The notes: a model not told the origin generated them from the sequence alone. Numbered from the stretch's first letter, positions 1 to 7,072 are shown. The stretch is DNA of 18,748 nucleotides from VGKU01 sp964388785 (GCA_964388785.1 CAYMBX010000018.1:1-18748); one strand, 5' to 3'. Numbers and translations: made by a program.

Positions 1-2
1 TG

Positions 3-689
3 TTTATCGATGAAATCCATCGCATGAACAAAACGATTGAAGAAGTTCTTTATCCGGCCATGGAAGATTATGCGCTTGATATTATTGTGGGCAAAGGTCC
101 GACTGCTCGCACACTTCGGCTCAATCTGGAAAAATTTACGATTATCGGTGCGACGACACGTCTTTCTCTTCTTTCCTCTCCACTGCGCGACCGCTTCGGT
201 GTCACCCATCATCTCAATTTCTATACCAATGACGATATTGCGCGCATCCTCTCGCGCAGTGCCAAACTCTTGGACGTGACGATTGATCCAGACGCGCTCT
301 CGCTTCTGTCGGTTCGATCACGCCGCACACCCCGCATCGCCAATCGTTTACTACGTCGCGTGCGTGACTACGCGCAGGTAAAAGCCGACGGCTGCGTCTC
401 AGGCGAACTCTGCGAAAAGGCGCTTCACATGCTTTCTGTAGATCAAGAAGGGTTGGATCGAACGGATCGTCATATTCTTGAAACAATCATTGAAAAATTT
501 TCCGGCGGGCCCGTCGGACTCTCTACAATTGCGGCCGCCACGCAAGAAGAAATTGAAACGATCGAAGATGTCCACGAACCGTTTCTGCTTCAAATCGGAT
601 TTTTGCAGCGGACACCGCGCGGACGCATTGCGACTGAACGCGCCTATCAACACCTCGGACGCGACATACCGACGTCACGACTGCTATAA
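3..689 (+). CDS. ruvB: RuvB, Holliday-junction branch-migration helicase (partial, 5' end outside window)
   Basis: C-terminal 228 residues of RuvB, the AAA+ hexameric motor that works with RuvA to drive branch migration of Holliday junctions in the cytoplasm. The frame is open from base 3 and begins inside the Walker B element (FIDEIHRMN), so the P-loop and N-terminus lie upstream of the window. Next come the sensor 1 region (GATTR), the arginine-finger stretch (SPLRDRFG), the sensor 2 region (RTPRIANRLLRRVRDYAQV) and the C-terminal winged helix (DRHILETIIEKFSGGPVGL, then GFLQRTPRGR). All canonical elements visible here are intact. One small oddity is RRTPRIAN where the usual sequence is RGTPRIAN. 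The stop codon TAA lies inside the -10 box of the next gene's putative promoter. Identification is very secure. Confidence 0.97.
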   Translation, partial: FIDEIHRMNKTIEEVLYPAMEDYALDIIVGKGPTARTLRLNLEKFTIIGATTRLSLLSSPLRDRFGVTHHLNFYTNDDIARILSRSAKLLDVTIDPDALSLLSVRSRRTPRIANRLLRRVRDYAQVKADGCVSGELCEKALHMLSVDQEGLDRTDRHILETIIEKFSGGPVGLSTIAAATQEEIETIEDVHEPFLLQIGFLQRTPRGRIATERAYQHLGRDIPTSRLL

Positions 690-690
690 T
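682..690 (+). promoter_or_regulatory. Putative extended -10 promoter for the small membrane protein gene
   Basis: TGCTATAAT, a perfect extended -10 element, overlaps the ruvB stop codon. A partial -35 (GCGACA at 661-666) lies 18 bases upstream. The start codon at 705 is 14 bases after the -10, giving a predicted leader of roughly 7 bases. The same nine-base motif occurs before the genes starting at 7033 and 13699. Confidence 0.5.
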
Positions 691-704
691 GGACATGAAT
701 TGTT

Positions 705-992
705 ATGCCTGATCTTCCACAACTCTCCGTTCCCGTCTCCATTTTTCTCTACCTGTTTGGCGCGTACATGTTGTTTTATGTTCTCTACAGTTTGTTCAAC
801 ATCTATCATCTCATGCGCTATGGAGTCTACGGACTGAGCCTGTACGTGTTGATCACTGTCTTTGCCGGAGGAACCATCCTACTCATTTCCGGATCGGTCT
901 TTTTGCTCGCCGAGTATGATTGGTCCGCGCCGATTTCGCTCAACACGAGCCCCATCCAAGAGTACGGCAACACCCTCTTCCCTTCTCTTTAA
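705..992 (+). CDS. Small two-helix membrane protein, unrecognised
   Basis: A 95-residue protein that I do not recognise. Two long hydrophobic segments are visible, about residues 9-33 (SVPVSIFLYLFGAYMLFYVL) and 42-67 (YGLSLYVLITVFAGGTILLI), joined by a short loop with H and R. The polar C-terminal tail of about 28 residues ends in TLFPSL. This predicts a helical hairpin in the cytoplasmic membrane. There is no Shine-Dalgarno sequence; a TGCTATAAT promoter ends 14 bases before the ATG. The next gene, for a PH-domain membrane protein, starts 5 bases after this stop, so the two are probably co-transcribed and may work together. No catalytic motif is visible. Confidence 0.75.
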   Translation: MPDLPQLSVPVSIFLYLFGAYMLFYVLYSLFNIYHLMRYGVYGLSLYVLITVFAGGTILLISGSVFLLAEYDWSAPISLNTSPIQEYGNTLFPSL

Positions 993-997
993 ACTGT

Positions 998-1564
998 ATG
1001 TTCCGTCTCGATCATCTCCCAAATCAACGCCCCGATGAACATGTCGTGCTGTTCCTGCGCCGTCATTGGATCGCCGTTCTTGCCATCGTCATCGCCTTTC
1101 TTTTTTTGATTGGCTTACCCCTTCTCATCGGGTCATACTTCTGGCCGACTGTGGAGAGATGGCTGGAACACCCGTTCTTCGGACCGTTGATTGTGATCTT
1201 TGGAAGCATCTATTTTCTTTCCATTTGGCTTTTCGCCTTCCTTGAATTCACGGATTACTACTTGGACACATGGATCGTCACCAATGAACGTATTATCAAT
1301 ATTGAACAAGAAGGGCTCTTTCACCGAACAGCCTCGGAGTTGGATCTTGCCGCGGTGCAAGATACCACCGCGGAAATTCGGGGGATCACGCAAACGCTCC
1401 TAGGATATGGAAACGTCTTCGTCCAGACCGCGGGCGAAAGAGGAAGATTTCATTTTAAAAACATCAGCGATCCGGAGCGCGTAAAGGAGCTTGTGACAAA
1501 ACTCGTGGAAGAAGACAAACAGCGCATCATCGCCCCAGGGAAAATCAAAACCATGGTGAAATAA
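998..1564 (+). CDS. Membrane-anchored bacterial PH-domain protein (YdbS/DUF304-like)
   Basis: A 188-residue protein. Two transmembrane helices (about residues 24-50 and 67-88) are followed by a cytoplasmic bacterial pleckstrin-homology (bPH2, DUF304) domain. The domain's typical opening, YYLDTWIVTNERIINIEQEGLF, is followed by a strand pattern ending in GYGNVFVQTAG, where the family usually has a G-x-G-x-[IV] turn. The basic tail (KDKQR..KIKTMVK type) is predicted to be cytoplasmic. The precise role of bacterial PH membrane proteins is mostly unknown. The frame stays open upstream to 920, but that would overlap the previous gene by 70 bases, and the protein from ATG 998 has the expected layout. 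It is 5 bases after the previous stop, with no Shine-Dalgarno sequence, and is followed by a strong terminator. Confidence 0.85.
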   Translation: MFRLDHLPNQRPDEHVVLFLRRHWIAVLAIVIAFLFLIGLPLLIGSYFWPTVERWLEHPFFGPLIVIFGSIYFLSIWLFAFLEFTDYYLDTWIVTNERIINIEQEGLFHRTASELDLAAVQDTTAEIRGITQTLLGYGNVFVQTAGERGRFHFKNISDPERVKELVTKLVEEDKQRIIAPGKIKTMVK

Positions 1565-1569
1565 AACGA

Positions 1570-1600
1570 CCCCGCTTCAAGAGAGGCGGGGTTTGTTGTT
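1570..1600. terminator. Bidirectional intrinsic terminator
   Basis: CCCCGCTT and AGGCGGGG form an 8-bp stem (one G-T wobble) with a six-base loop. It is followed on the plus strand by GTTTGTTGTT and on the minus strand by CGTTTTATTT. It lies between the convergent stops at 1564 (+) and 1604 (-), so it probably serves both genes. Confidence 0.85.
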
Positions 1601-1603
1601 GGG

Positions 1604-2797
1604 CTAGAAGCCGTTCTCGAGCTCGGGAAGCTCGGAGAGTGCCTTCCCGGTCTTGTCCGCGAGATACGCAAACGTGACGGAGAGCACGTGACTCCAGGGG
1701 ATGCCGAGCGCGTTCGCGTACACCGGCGGCCAGGAGACGGCTGCGTCGGACGCTTCCTTGAGGATGACGAACCGGGCCTGCGGACCGGTCGGATCCTCTC
1801 CGATCTCCTTCTCCTCTTCGTACCCGGTTGGGCAAAAGAGGGGACTCTGCCGCACACGACGTCCGGCGAGTGCGGTCTCGCGCATCCAGGCCGGACCGTC
1901 GTACTCGCCGCACGCTTCAGAACGCTGTCGGCTCGCGCCCTCGAGCGGTCCGCCGAAGAGCGCGTTTCGCGCATCGTAGCAGTGTGCGAGGCTGCGTGCG
2001 AGCGAAGCGAAGCTGTGGGTTCGGATCATCTCGGGTGTCACGTTCGCTTTCTTCCACCCGCCCTGCTTCAGCTTCGCCTTGAACTCGTCGGTGTCGGGGA
2101 ACTCGCTCGCGAACTCGGGCAGGTGTGCGAGCGCTTCCATCGCGACGAGGTCACCTTCCTTCACCCGTCCGCACTTGCAGATCGGGTGAAAGCAAGCGCG
2201 GCAGACGGGATGCCCATATTTGCGGAGCGACTCGGTCGCGAGCTCGTCGGCCGTCAGGCCGTGCACGTGCATGGCGTGCAACGCCTGGAAGGCCCAGAGG
2301 AGACCGAGATGCAACGCGATCTTGTCGAGTTCGTCCCTCACTTCCTCATCCGAGCTGTAAATCTCGTGCCATCTTGGATGTGAGAATAGCAGTGCGAAGG
2401 TGCGAGCTTTCTCGAAGTCGTAGTACGGCGCGCTCTCGAATGCGACGCACGCGTCGTAGATGAGTGCCTTCACGACTTGGGCTTGCATGCGCCAATGGTT
2501 GCCGGTGAAACCGGCGATCTGTGTAAAGAACTCGTGGGCCGTGCGCGCCTGCGTGATGCGCTCGGGTGGAAGGAGCCACTGAGGAATCGCCGCGATGACC
2601 TGTTCGATGTTGGGTTGCAGATCGGGCAGGTACTTCACCATGCGCAGTCCCTCGACGATTGCGGCATCGTGGTGACGTGCTCGCCGGACGAAGTCACTGG
2701 GCAAAATATCACCCTTTCCGGCCCCAGGCAGGAGATGTTCCTCCGCCACCAGGTCGTACAAGGTCGTGAGCACGCGCGGGATGGACCAATGACTCAT
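1604..2797 (-). CDS. Unrecognised GC-rich protein with a cysteine cluster
   Basis: A 397-residue soluble protein that I do not recognise. No signal peptide or transmembrane helix is apparent. The first 200 residues look largely helical. A tight cysteine cluster (CRACFHPICKC, a C-x2-C-x4-C-x-C pattern flanked by HP and R) lies near residue 205, and three further cysteines occur in the C-terminal half (AHCYD, EACGE, LFCPTG). A bound Zn or other metal is therefore possible. The start is set by AAGGAG eight bases before ATG 2797 (MSHWSIPRV). The TTG at 2818 would lie upstream of that ribosome site and is rejected. Sampled 60-base lines are about 63-72% G+C, against about 48-53% in neighbouring genes, suggesting a different origin or strong codon selection. 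It is divergent from the TrmB-type regulator, and an inverted repeat overlaps its ribosome site. Confidence 0.8.
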   Translation of the reverse strand: MSHWSIPRVLTTLYDLVAEEHLLPGAGKGDILPSDFVRRARHHDAAIVEGLRMVKYLPDLQPNIEQVIAAIPQWLLPPERITQARTAHEFFTQIAGFTGNHWRMQAQVVKALIYDACVAFESAPYYDFEKARTFALLFSHPRWHEIYSSDEEVRDELDKIALHLGLLWAFQALHAMHVHGLTADELATESLRKYGHPVCRACFHPICKCGRVKEGDLVAMEALAHLPEFASEFPDTDEFKAKLKQGGWKKANVTPEMIRTHSFASLARSLAHCYDARNALFGGPLEGASRQRSEACGEYDGPAWMRETALAGRRVRQSPLFCPTGYEEEKEIGEDPTGPQARFVILKEASDAAVSWPPVYANALGIPWSHVLSVTFAYLADKTGKALSELPELENGF

Positions 2798-2808
2798 AGA
2801 GCAATCTC

Positions 2809-2853
2809 CTTTTGTCAATCATGTCTGGACAGAAGTGTCCGAATTGACAAAAG
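2809..2853. promoter_or_regulatory. Inverted repeat, candidate operator overlapping the ribosome site of the GC-rich gene
   Basis: Perfect 11-base arms, CTTTTGTCAAT at 2809-2819 and ATTGACAAAAG at 2843-2853, surround a 23-base centre. The centre contains extra half-sites TGTC..GACA (2822-2831) and GGACA/TGTCC (2827-2831, 2836-2840). The TGTCAAT half-site recurs in the repeat at 2900-2918. The left arm overlaps the Shine-Dalgarno sequence of the minus-strand gene, so binding, or an RNA hairpin, could block its expression. Binding by the divergent TrmB-type protein is inference. Confidence 0.6.
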
Positions 2854-2899
2854 AAAACTACTTGATTAAAGTATTAAACTCAAATGGAACGGTTATTGA

Positions 2900-2918
2900 T
2901 GTCAATTATTTATTGACA
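2900..2918. promoter_or_regulatory. Inverted repeat TGTCAAT-N5-ATTGACA, candidate regulator operator
   Basis: A perfect 7-base inverted repeat with an AT-rich five-base spacer (TATTT), 20 bases before the start of the TrmB-type gene. Its half-sites equal those in the repeat at 2809-2853. A site this close to the regulator's own start suggests autoregulation. The half-site also contains TTGACA, the -35 consensus, on both strands, so overlap with promoters is likely. Confidence 0.6.
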
Positions 2919-2938
2919 AATAACACTTTTTCGAAAGT

Positions 2939-3742
2939 ATGGCCCGAAAACAAATCGCATCACACACCTCTCATACGCTTGAAGCCATCGGACTGAACGA
3001 AAACGAAGCCGTCCTATATCAGATCCTTCTTTCCCACCCTGATTCCACCGTCCAAGAGCTGCAGAACAAAACGCCGTTTCCACGCACTCTGCTTTACCAT
3101 CTTCTCAATCGTCTTATTGAACTTGGGCTTGCAGGCGCAAACAAATCGGAATGGCCAATGCGCTATCGCGTGGAAAATCCGGAGCGCCTCTATGATCTGC
3201 TCGAACGCAAAGAAAAGGAATTCCATCTTTCCGCCGAGGCGGTAAAAAAACTTGTTCCTGATCTTAAAAACCAGTATCGTCTTTCCGGACATCGTCTCAA
3301 CACACGGTTGTTTGACGGTCTGGACGGATACAAGCACGCACTTCAAGACATCCTTCTCTCGACTCCAAAAATCCTCTATGCGTTTGAACCGGTCGAAGAG
3401 CACCGCTCGGGATTTGAAATCCGAGATTCATGGGAGCAGCAACGTCTGAGAAAAAAAATCGAAAAACGTGTGGTCAGCGCGGATACTCCCAAGTTGCGCG
3501 AACGATACAAACAAAAACCCTATAACGATTTCACACAAATCCGTGTCAGCTCCTCCTTAACCTCCCATTCGATCGCAGACCTTCTCATCTATAACGACAA
3601 GCTGCTCTATACAAGTTATAGCGACCGAGAACCCATCACCCTCATTATTGAAGACAAAACGCTTTGCGCGATGCAAACCTTTTTCTTTCGGGTGTTGTGG
3701 GAACAAGCCACAGATATCACCCTTTCAACCTATGAACGATAA
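2939..3742 (+). CDS. TrmB-family transcriptional regulator
   Basis: A 267-residue cytoplasmic DNA-binding protein. Residues about 13-80 (LEAIGLNENEAVLYQILLSHPDSTVQELQ, then PRTLLYHLLNRLIELGLAG) form the winged helix-turn-helix of the TrmB family, with the usual 'LG..EA.vY..LL' opening. A basic and acidic stretch (LYDLLERKEKEF) probably forms the coiled-coil dimer helix. The C-terminal part (RLFDGLDGYKHALQDILLSTPKILYAFEP, to DKLLYTSYSDREPITLIIEDKTL) resembles the phospholipase-D-like effector region seen in many TrmB relatives. TrmB proteins are best known from archaeal sugar regulation; the ligand here is unknown. There is no clear Shine-Dalgarno sequence. The gene overlaps the next by 11 bases and is divergent from the GC-rich gene, with shared inverted repeats between them. 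Confidence 0.85.
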   Translation: MARKQIASHTSHTLEAIGLNENEAVLYQILLSHPDSTVQELQNKTPFPRTLLYHLLNRLIELGLAGANKSEWPMRYRVENPERLYDLLERKEKEFHLSAEAVKKLVPDLKNQYRLSGHRLNTRLFDGLDGYKHALQDILLSTPKILYAFEPVEEHRSGFEIRDSWEQQRLRKKIEKRVVSADTPKLRERYKQKPYNDFTQIRVSSSLTSHSIADLLIYNDKLLYTSYSDREPITLIIEDKTLCAMQTFFFRVLWEQATDITLSTYER

Positions 3743-4160
3743 ACCACACATTCTGTTTGCCGGATCGATCAGGGGTGGCCGGCAAGATCAACCGATCTAC
3801 AAACTCCTTATTGAATCCCTTCAGACATCTTGCGAAGTTTTAAATCCGCACGTCGGCGATGACGATGTCTCGGATTACGGCGAAACAGACGTGACCAAAC
3901 GTGAGATCTTTGAACGTGAAATGGAGCGACTATCCCGAGCCGATGCACTCATTGCCGAGGTGACGACCCCGAGCCTGGGTGTCGGTTATTTGATCGCCGC
4001 GGCCAGACAAAAAAAAATTCCGGTGCTTTGTTTCTACCGGGGGAAAGACACATTTAAATTATCCGCAATGATAAAAGGAGATGAAGGCGTTGACGTCTGG
4101 GTCTACACGGATCTCCACGAAGCAATCGCCTATCTTCAAACCTGGCTACAAAAATTATAA
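3732..4160 (+). CDS. DNPH1/Rcl-like 2'-deoxynucleoside 5'-phosphate N-hydrolase
   Basis: A 142-residue cytoplasmic enzyme of the nucleoside 2-deoxyribosyltransferase fold. The N-terminal FAGSIRGGRQDQPIY (residues 9-23), the AEVTTPSLGVGY segment (75-86) and SAMIKG (111-116) match the hallmark blocks of DNPH1 (Rcl), which cleaves the N-glycosidic bond of deoxynucleoside monophosphates to give a base and deoxyribose 5-phosphate. Glu76 matches the catalytic Glu, and the Gly/Ser loops match the phosphate-binding elements. Length fits the family (about 140-175). The start is ATG 3732, overlapping the TrmB-type gene by 11 bases, which suggests coupling; the upstream in-frame ATG at 3648 lies deep inside that gene. 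A role in nucleotide salvage or removal of damaged deoxynucleotides is inferred. Its stop shares the palindrome TTATAA with the stop of the convergent gene. Confidence 0.9.
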   Translation: MNDKPHILFAGSIRGGRQDQPIYKLLIESLQTSCEVLNPHVGDDDVSDYGETDVTKREIFEREMERLSRADALIAEVTTPSLGVGYLIAAARQKKIPVLCFYRGKDTFKLSAMIKGDEGVDVWVYTDLHEAIAYLQTWLQKL

Positions 4161-5171
4161 CGCCGAAAGCTGAACCGCTGGTCGCCATTCGTAAACTTCC
4201 CATGCCCACCGGGCAAGACGCTCTGCATCCTCAAATGAACCGGCTCGCGAAGATGCCCCGAACAAAACGATGAGCAATTCACGCTCGTCGTTTTTCGTTG
4301 GTTTGAGTGAAACGACTAAATTCCATCCGGACTCATCCAAATAGCCTGTCTTTCCGCCCGTCACCCAGACATCATCATACTGTGGCTTCCACAGCATCCA
4401 ATTCGTATTGATCATTTTTTTTGACGAGCCGGTATTTGCGACTTGAATAAACTGAGTCGCGGTCGTTGTGTATTTTTTGATTTCCTCGCGTGCGAATGCC
4501 TCGCGTGCGATGCGTGCCATCTCAAGCGGTGTGGAAACGTTTTCCACTTCGATTCCGGTTGGGTCCGCAAAATGTGTCTGCGTCAAATTCAGCTGTGTTG
4601 CGTATGCGTTCATGGCAGAAACAAATTCAGTCTTCGCAAGGCCGGTCGTGCGTGCAAGCGCGTTGGCAGCATTATTCGCGGAGGCGACAAGGGTTGCATA
4701 AAACAAATCCCCAACAGTGAAACGGTCACCATCATTCACATACAATCGTGCCCCGCCGACGTTATCGCTGTTTCGTACATCAGCCATCCGTTCGAAAGGA
4801 ACTTGCTTTTCAAGCACAACCGATGAAGTCACCAGTTTGGTCAACGAGGCAATCGGCCAGACGAGATGCTCGCGCTTCACGGTGAGAAAATCTCCCGTTG
4901 CACGATCCATGACCACATACGCACGCGCCCCGATTTCCGACTCAATCTCTCTCGGTTTCACACGCAAGGGCGACGCAACGTTGTGTGTGGGAGCGTACGA
5001 TTGAAGTTCAATATACTCTTTCCATCCGTACTGGATCGCCCAATCTTCCAGATCCAACATCAATCCGGCGGCCGTACCCGGAATCGCGCGATACGTGACG
5101 GGATCAAAAGCGGCCTGGAGGTCAGGTCGCGCAAGATAAATCGAAAGCAATGCAGCGGAGATCAGTTCCAT
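4155..5171 (-). CDS. D-alanyl-D-alanine carboxypeptidase (peptidase S11, penicillin-binding protein)
   Basis: A 338-residue serine peptidase that trims the terminal D-Ala of peptidoglycan stem peptides outside the membrane. All three active-site motifs are present: SxxK as S109-L-T-K112 (WPIASLTKLVT), SxN as S164-A-N (LVASANNAANAL) and KTG at 274-276 (VTGGKTGYLDESGWN). The protein ends soon after the catalytic domain, with no PBP5-type C-terminal domain or membrane anchor. The first 22 residues (MELISAALLSIYLARPDLQA) are only weakly hydrophobic and have no basic n-region, so the export route is unclear. The ATG lies in ATGGAACTGA, overlapping the stop of the upstream SpoIID-type gene by 10 bases, so the two are translationally coupled. 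The convergent DNPH1-like gene overlaps the end by 6 bases. Confidence 0.92.
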   Translation of the reverse strand: MELISAALLSIYLARPDLQAAFDPVTYRAIPGTAAGLMLDLEDWAIQYGWKEYIELQSYAPTHNVASPLRVKPREIESEIGARAYVVMDRATGDFLTVKREHLVWPIASLTKLVTSSVVLEKQVPFERMADVRNSDNVGGARLYVNDGDRFTVGDLFYATLVASANNAANALARTTGLAKTEFVSAMNAYATQLNLTQTHFADPTGIEVENVSTPLEMARIAREAFAREEIKKYTTTATQFIQVANTGSSKKMINTNWMLWKPQYDDVWVTGGKTGYLDESGWNLVVSLKPTKNDERELLIVLFGASSRAGSFEDAERLARWAWEVYEWRPAVQLSAL

Positions 5172-7033
5172 CGTTTCTTCAACTCAATTCCTTGATAAAA
5201 ATAGGTCAATATCTCCTGCCACGTTTTGCCACTTTCATTTGCCATGCACAGCGCTTCTGTCGCACTCATCCCCACGCCATGTCCCCACAATGTTCGGCCT
5301 TTTGCTTTATCGCAAGGTGCTGGCACAGACTTTAACCACGCGACTGACCCACCCCACACCTCACTCCAATCGCGGGTGCGGCCGTCTGAACGTGAAAAGT
5401 AGGGAGTGATCGCTGTGGCATTTTGATAGGTCGAGACGACTCCGCGCGTGTCCTCAACCGCCTGTCTGATCAGCGGGTTACGCGTTTCATATCCGTATCC
5501 TTTATAAACTTGATCATCCGCCGTGGAATTCATGTGGAAATACTCACTTGCATGCTTTGTGGCACGCTCAAAATGATAGAGCGCGTATGTGCGTGCAACC
5601 GTGACGAGTGTCTTTTTGAATTCGTGGTGAGACACATTGGACGTTTCTGCGAGTCCGTACAGATATTCCTCAACAGGCAACTCATTAATCACCCACGTGC
5701 GATCTTTTGCACTATTGTAACGGAGCTCAAGCACATCGCGGAACTGATTGTCCGCATAGGCGGCATTTCGCGTTTTTCGACGATCAAAATTCTCGATCGT
5801 ACACACCGCATCCTGGCTGTTTGGGACAAAGCGGAGATACTTGTACGTTTGCTCGATCCCCTTTCCGCGATTGAAATAATATCGTTGATTCTTATAGAAC
5901 GCACGCACCATTTCTCCCGATTTCAACTCGCCAAGTAACCCACCTTCACCGTCAACCAATTTCCAATCACGATCACAACTGATCTCTACCTGCCAATCCG
6001 TTTCCTCATCAACAATCAATACACCGATACGGATCAACGGTTCCGGAATGATCACGTCCGAGGGCACCGAAGGTTCCACAAGCGGGCTTTCAAGCGCATC
6101 TTGTGCGCCGGTGGTCACCTCAACAGGAATATCAATAGAAAAATCAGGAACAATGGTGTCGTTGACGGCGAGTTTGTAGCTCACCAAATGTTTTCCTTTT
6201 ATCGGCGGCGCAGTAAACGTAAAATCAATCAAATCCAGTCCGCCCGGTTTAACCTGTCCAGATTCGCTCACCGCGATCAAGCTTTGCGAAATCCAAGAGC
6301 TGTGCACCGTACTTACAGAAGCAATCGCGAGATCACTTGATCGGATTTCACGTTTGTTCCAAGTGACCGTTCCCGTATTTTTCAAACCGACACGATAATT
6401 GATTTCCTCCCCAGCCTCAGCCTTCACTTCCTTTGCAGAACGAATAAGCACGGATGCTGACAATCCTGAGGCAGACACCGGCGAAGCGGTTCCGTCTTTT
6501 GTTGTCACCTCCTGTCCTCCCTTATCCTCTTCTGTCTTCCCTTTCACCTTGATCACCAATGTAAACTCCCCTCCCGGAATCCATGCCGTGTTTTCCGCCG
6601 CAAGATGAAATGTCTCTTTATACGTTCCCGGTGAAAGCGGCGCTTTGAGCGTTAAATCAATATGACCAACGTTTCCAGGGCCAACACTCGATTCCTTAAG
6701 AAGAGCGGCCTGTGTGAAATCCTTCCAGCTTTCCGTCTTAAAATAACTCGCGCGGTATTTTGGACCGTAGGTATAAACAGAAACGAACTTGGATCCCGTG
6801 TTAGACCACGTAGCTGTTCCAATGTTTTGAAATCCAAGTGTGACGGTCTGTGTGGCACCCGGATCTATTTCAAACCCTTCTTTTGGCGCGAGAACCTGAA
6901 GCGCCTCAAACCCCTTTTTGTGCGCAGCGTGAACGGCGGAAACGGTTGATGCGAAAATAAAAAAGGCCGCAACGACCACAAAGACGGCTCGCGTCAGAAA
7001 AGCATGGAATTCTTGCGCGAGAAATGAAACCAT
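5162..7033 (-). CDS. SpoIID/LytB-domain protein with two N-terminal Ig-like domains
   Basis: A 623-residue exported protein. A signal peptide (residues 1-37, ending VSAVHAAHKK) is followed by two beta-rich Ig-like modules at about 45-165 (GATQTVTLGFQNIGTATWSN, resembling the NBR1-type Ig-like fold) and 195-308 (EINYRVGLKNTGTVTWN). After a linker comes a SpoIID domain at about 335-615, with INELPVEEYLYGLAE containing the conserved glutamates, YFSRSDGRTRD and GHGVGMSATEA. SpoIID is a lytic transglycosylase acting on denuded glycan strands; SpoIID-like domains also occur in many bacteria that do not sporulate, so this is probably a wall-remodelling protein. The ATG at 7033 is preferred because a near-consensus promoter lies just upstream; the TTG at 7072 is inside the -35 box. 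The gene is coupled to the carboxypeptidase gene downstream. Confidence 0.9.
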   Translation of the reverse strand: MVSFLAQEFHAFLTRAVFVVVAAFFIFASTVSAVHAAHKKGFEALQVLAPKEGFEIDPGATQTVTLGFQNIGTATWSNTGSKFVSVYTYGPKYRASYFKTESWKDFTQAALLKESSVGPGNVGHIDLTLKAPLSPGTYKETFHLAAENTAWIPGGEFTLVIKVKGKTEEDKGGQEVTTKDGTASPVSASGLSASVLIRSAKEVKAEAGEEINYRVGLKNTGTVTWNKREIRSSDLAIASVSTVHSSWISQSLIAVSESGQVKPGGLDLIDFTFTAPPIKGKHLVSYKLAVNDTIVPDFSIDIPVEVTTGAQDALESPLVEPSVPSDVIIPEPLIRIGVLIVDEETDWQVEISCDRDWKLVDGEGGLLGELKSGEMVRAFYKNQRYYFNRGKGIEQTYKYLRFVPNSQDAVCTIENFDRRKTRNAAYADNQFRDVLELRYNSAKDRTWVINELPVEEYLYGLAETSNVSHHEFKKTLVTVARTYALYHFERATKHASEYFHMNSTADDQVYKGYGYETRNPLIRQAVEDTRGVVSTYQNATAITPYFSRSDGRTRDWSEVWGGSVAWLKSVPAPCDKAKGRTLWGHGVGMSATEALCMANESGKTWQEILTYFYQGIELKKRWN

Positions 7034-7043
7034 ATCACAAAAT

Positions 7044-7072
7044 ATTATAGCAAAAAAAATCCCTTCGGTCAA
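7044..7072 (-). promoter_or_regulatory. Near-consensus promoter for the SpoIID operon (leaderless type)
   Basis: On the minus strand, TTGACC (7072-7067), a 17-base spacer and TATAAT (7049-7044), with a TG one base before the -10 (TGCTATAAT). Only 10 bases separate the -10 from ATG 7033, so the 5' leader would be about 2-4 bases. This is the best promoter in the window and fixes the start codon. Confidence 0.85.

Noticed and set aside
1688..2383. 231-residue plus-strand frame inside the GC-rich gene
   Set aside because: Long antisense frames are expected in GC-rich genes; it has low-complexity Arg/Gly content and no ribosome site, while the minus-strand frame is longer and has a proper start.
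2798..2818. TTG 2818 start for the GC-rich gene
   Set aside because: It lies upstream of the AAGGAG ribosome site that is correctly spaced for ATG 2797.
2809..2853. Reading the inverted repeat as an intrinsic terminator
   Set aside because: It lies upstream of both divergent genes, the stem is AT-rich with a 23-base centre, and no gene ends there.
7034..7072. Longer start (TTG 7072) for the SpoIID-type protein
   Set aside because: The TTG is part of the -35 box and the -10 TATAAT lies between it and ATG 7033, so it would not be on the mRNA.
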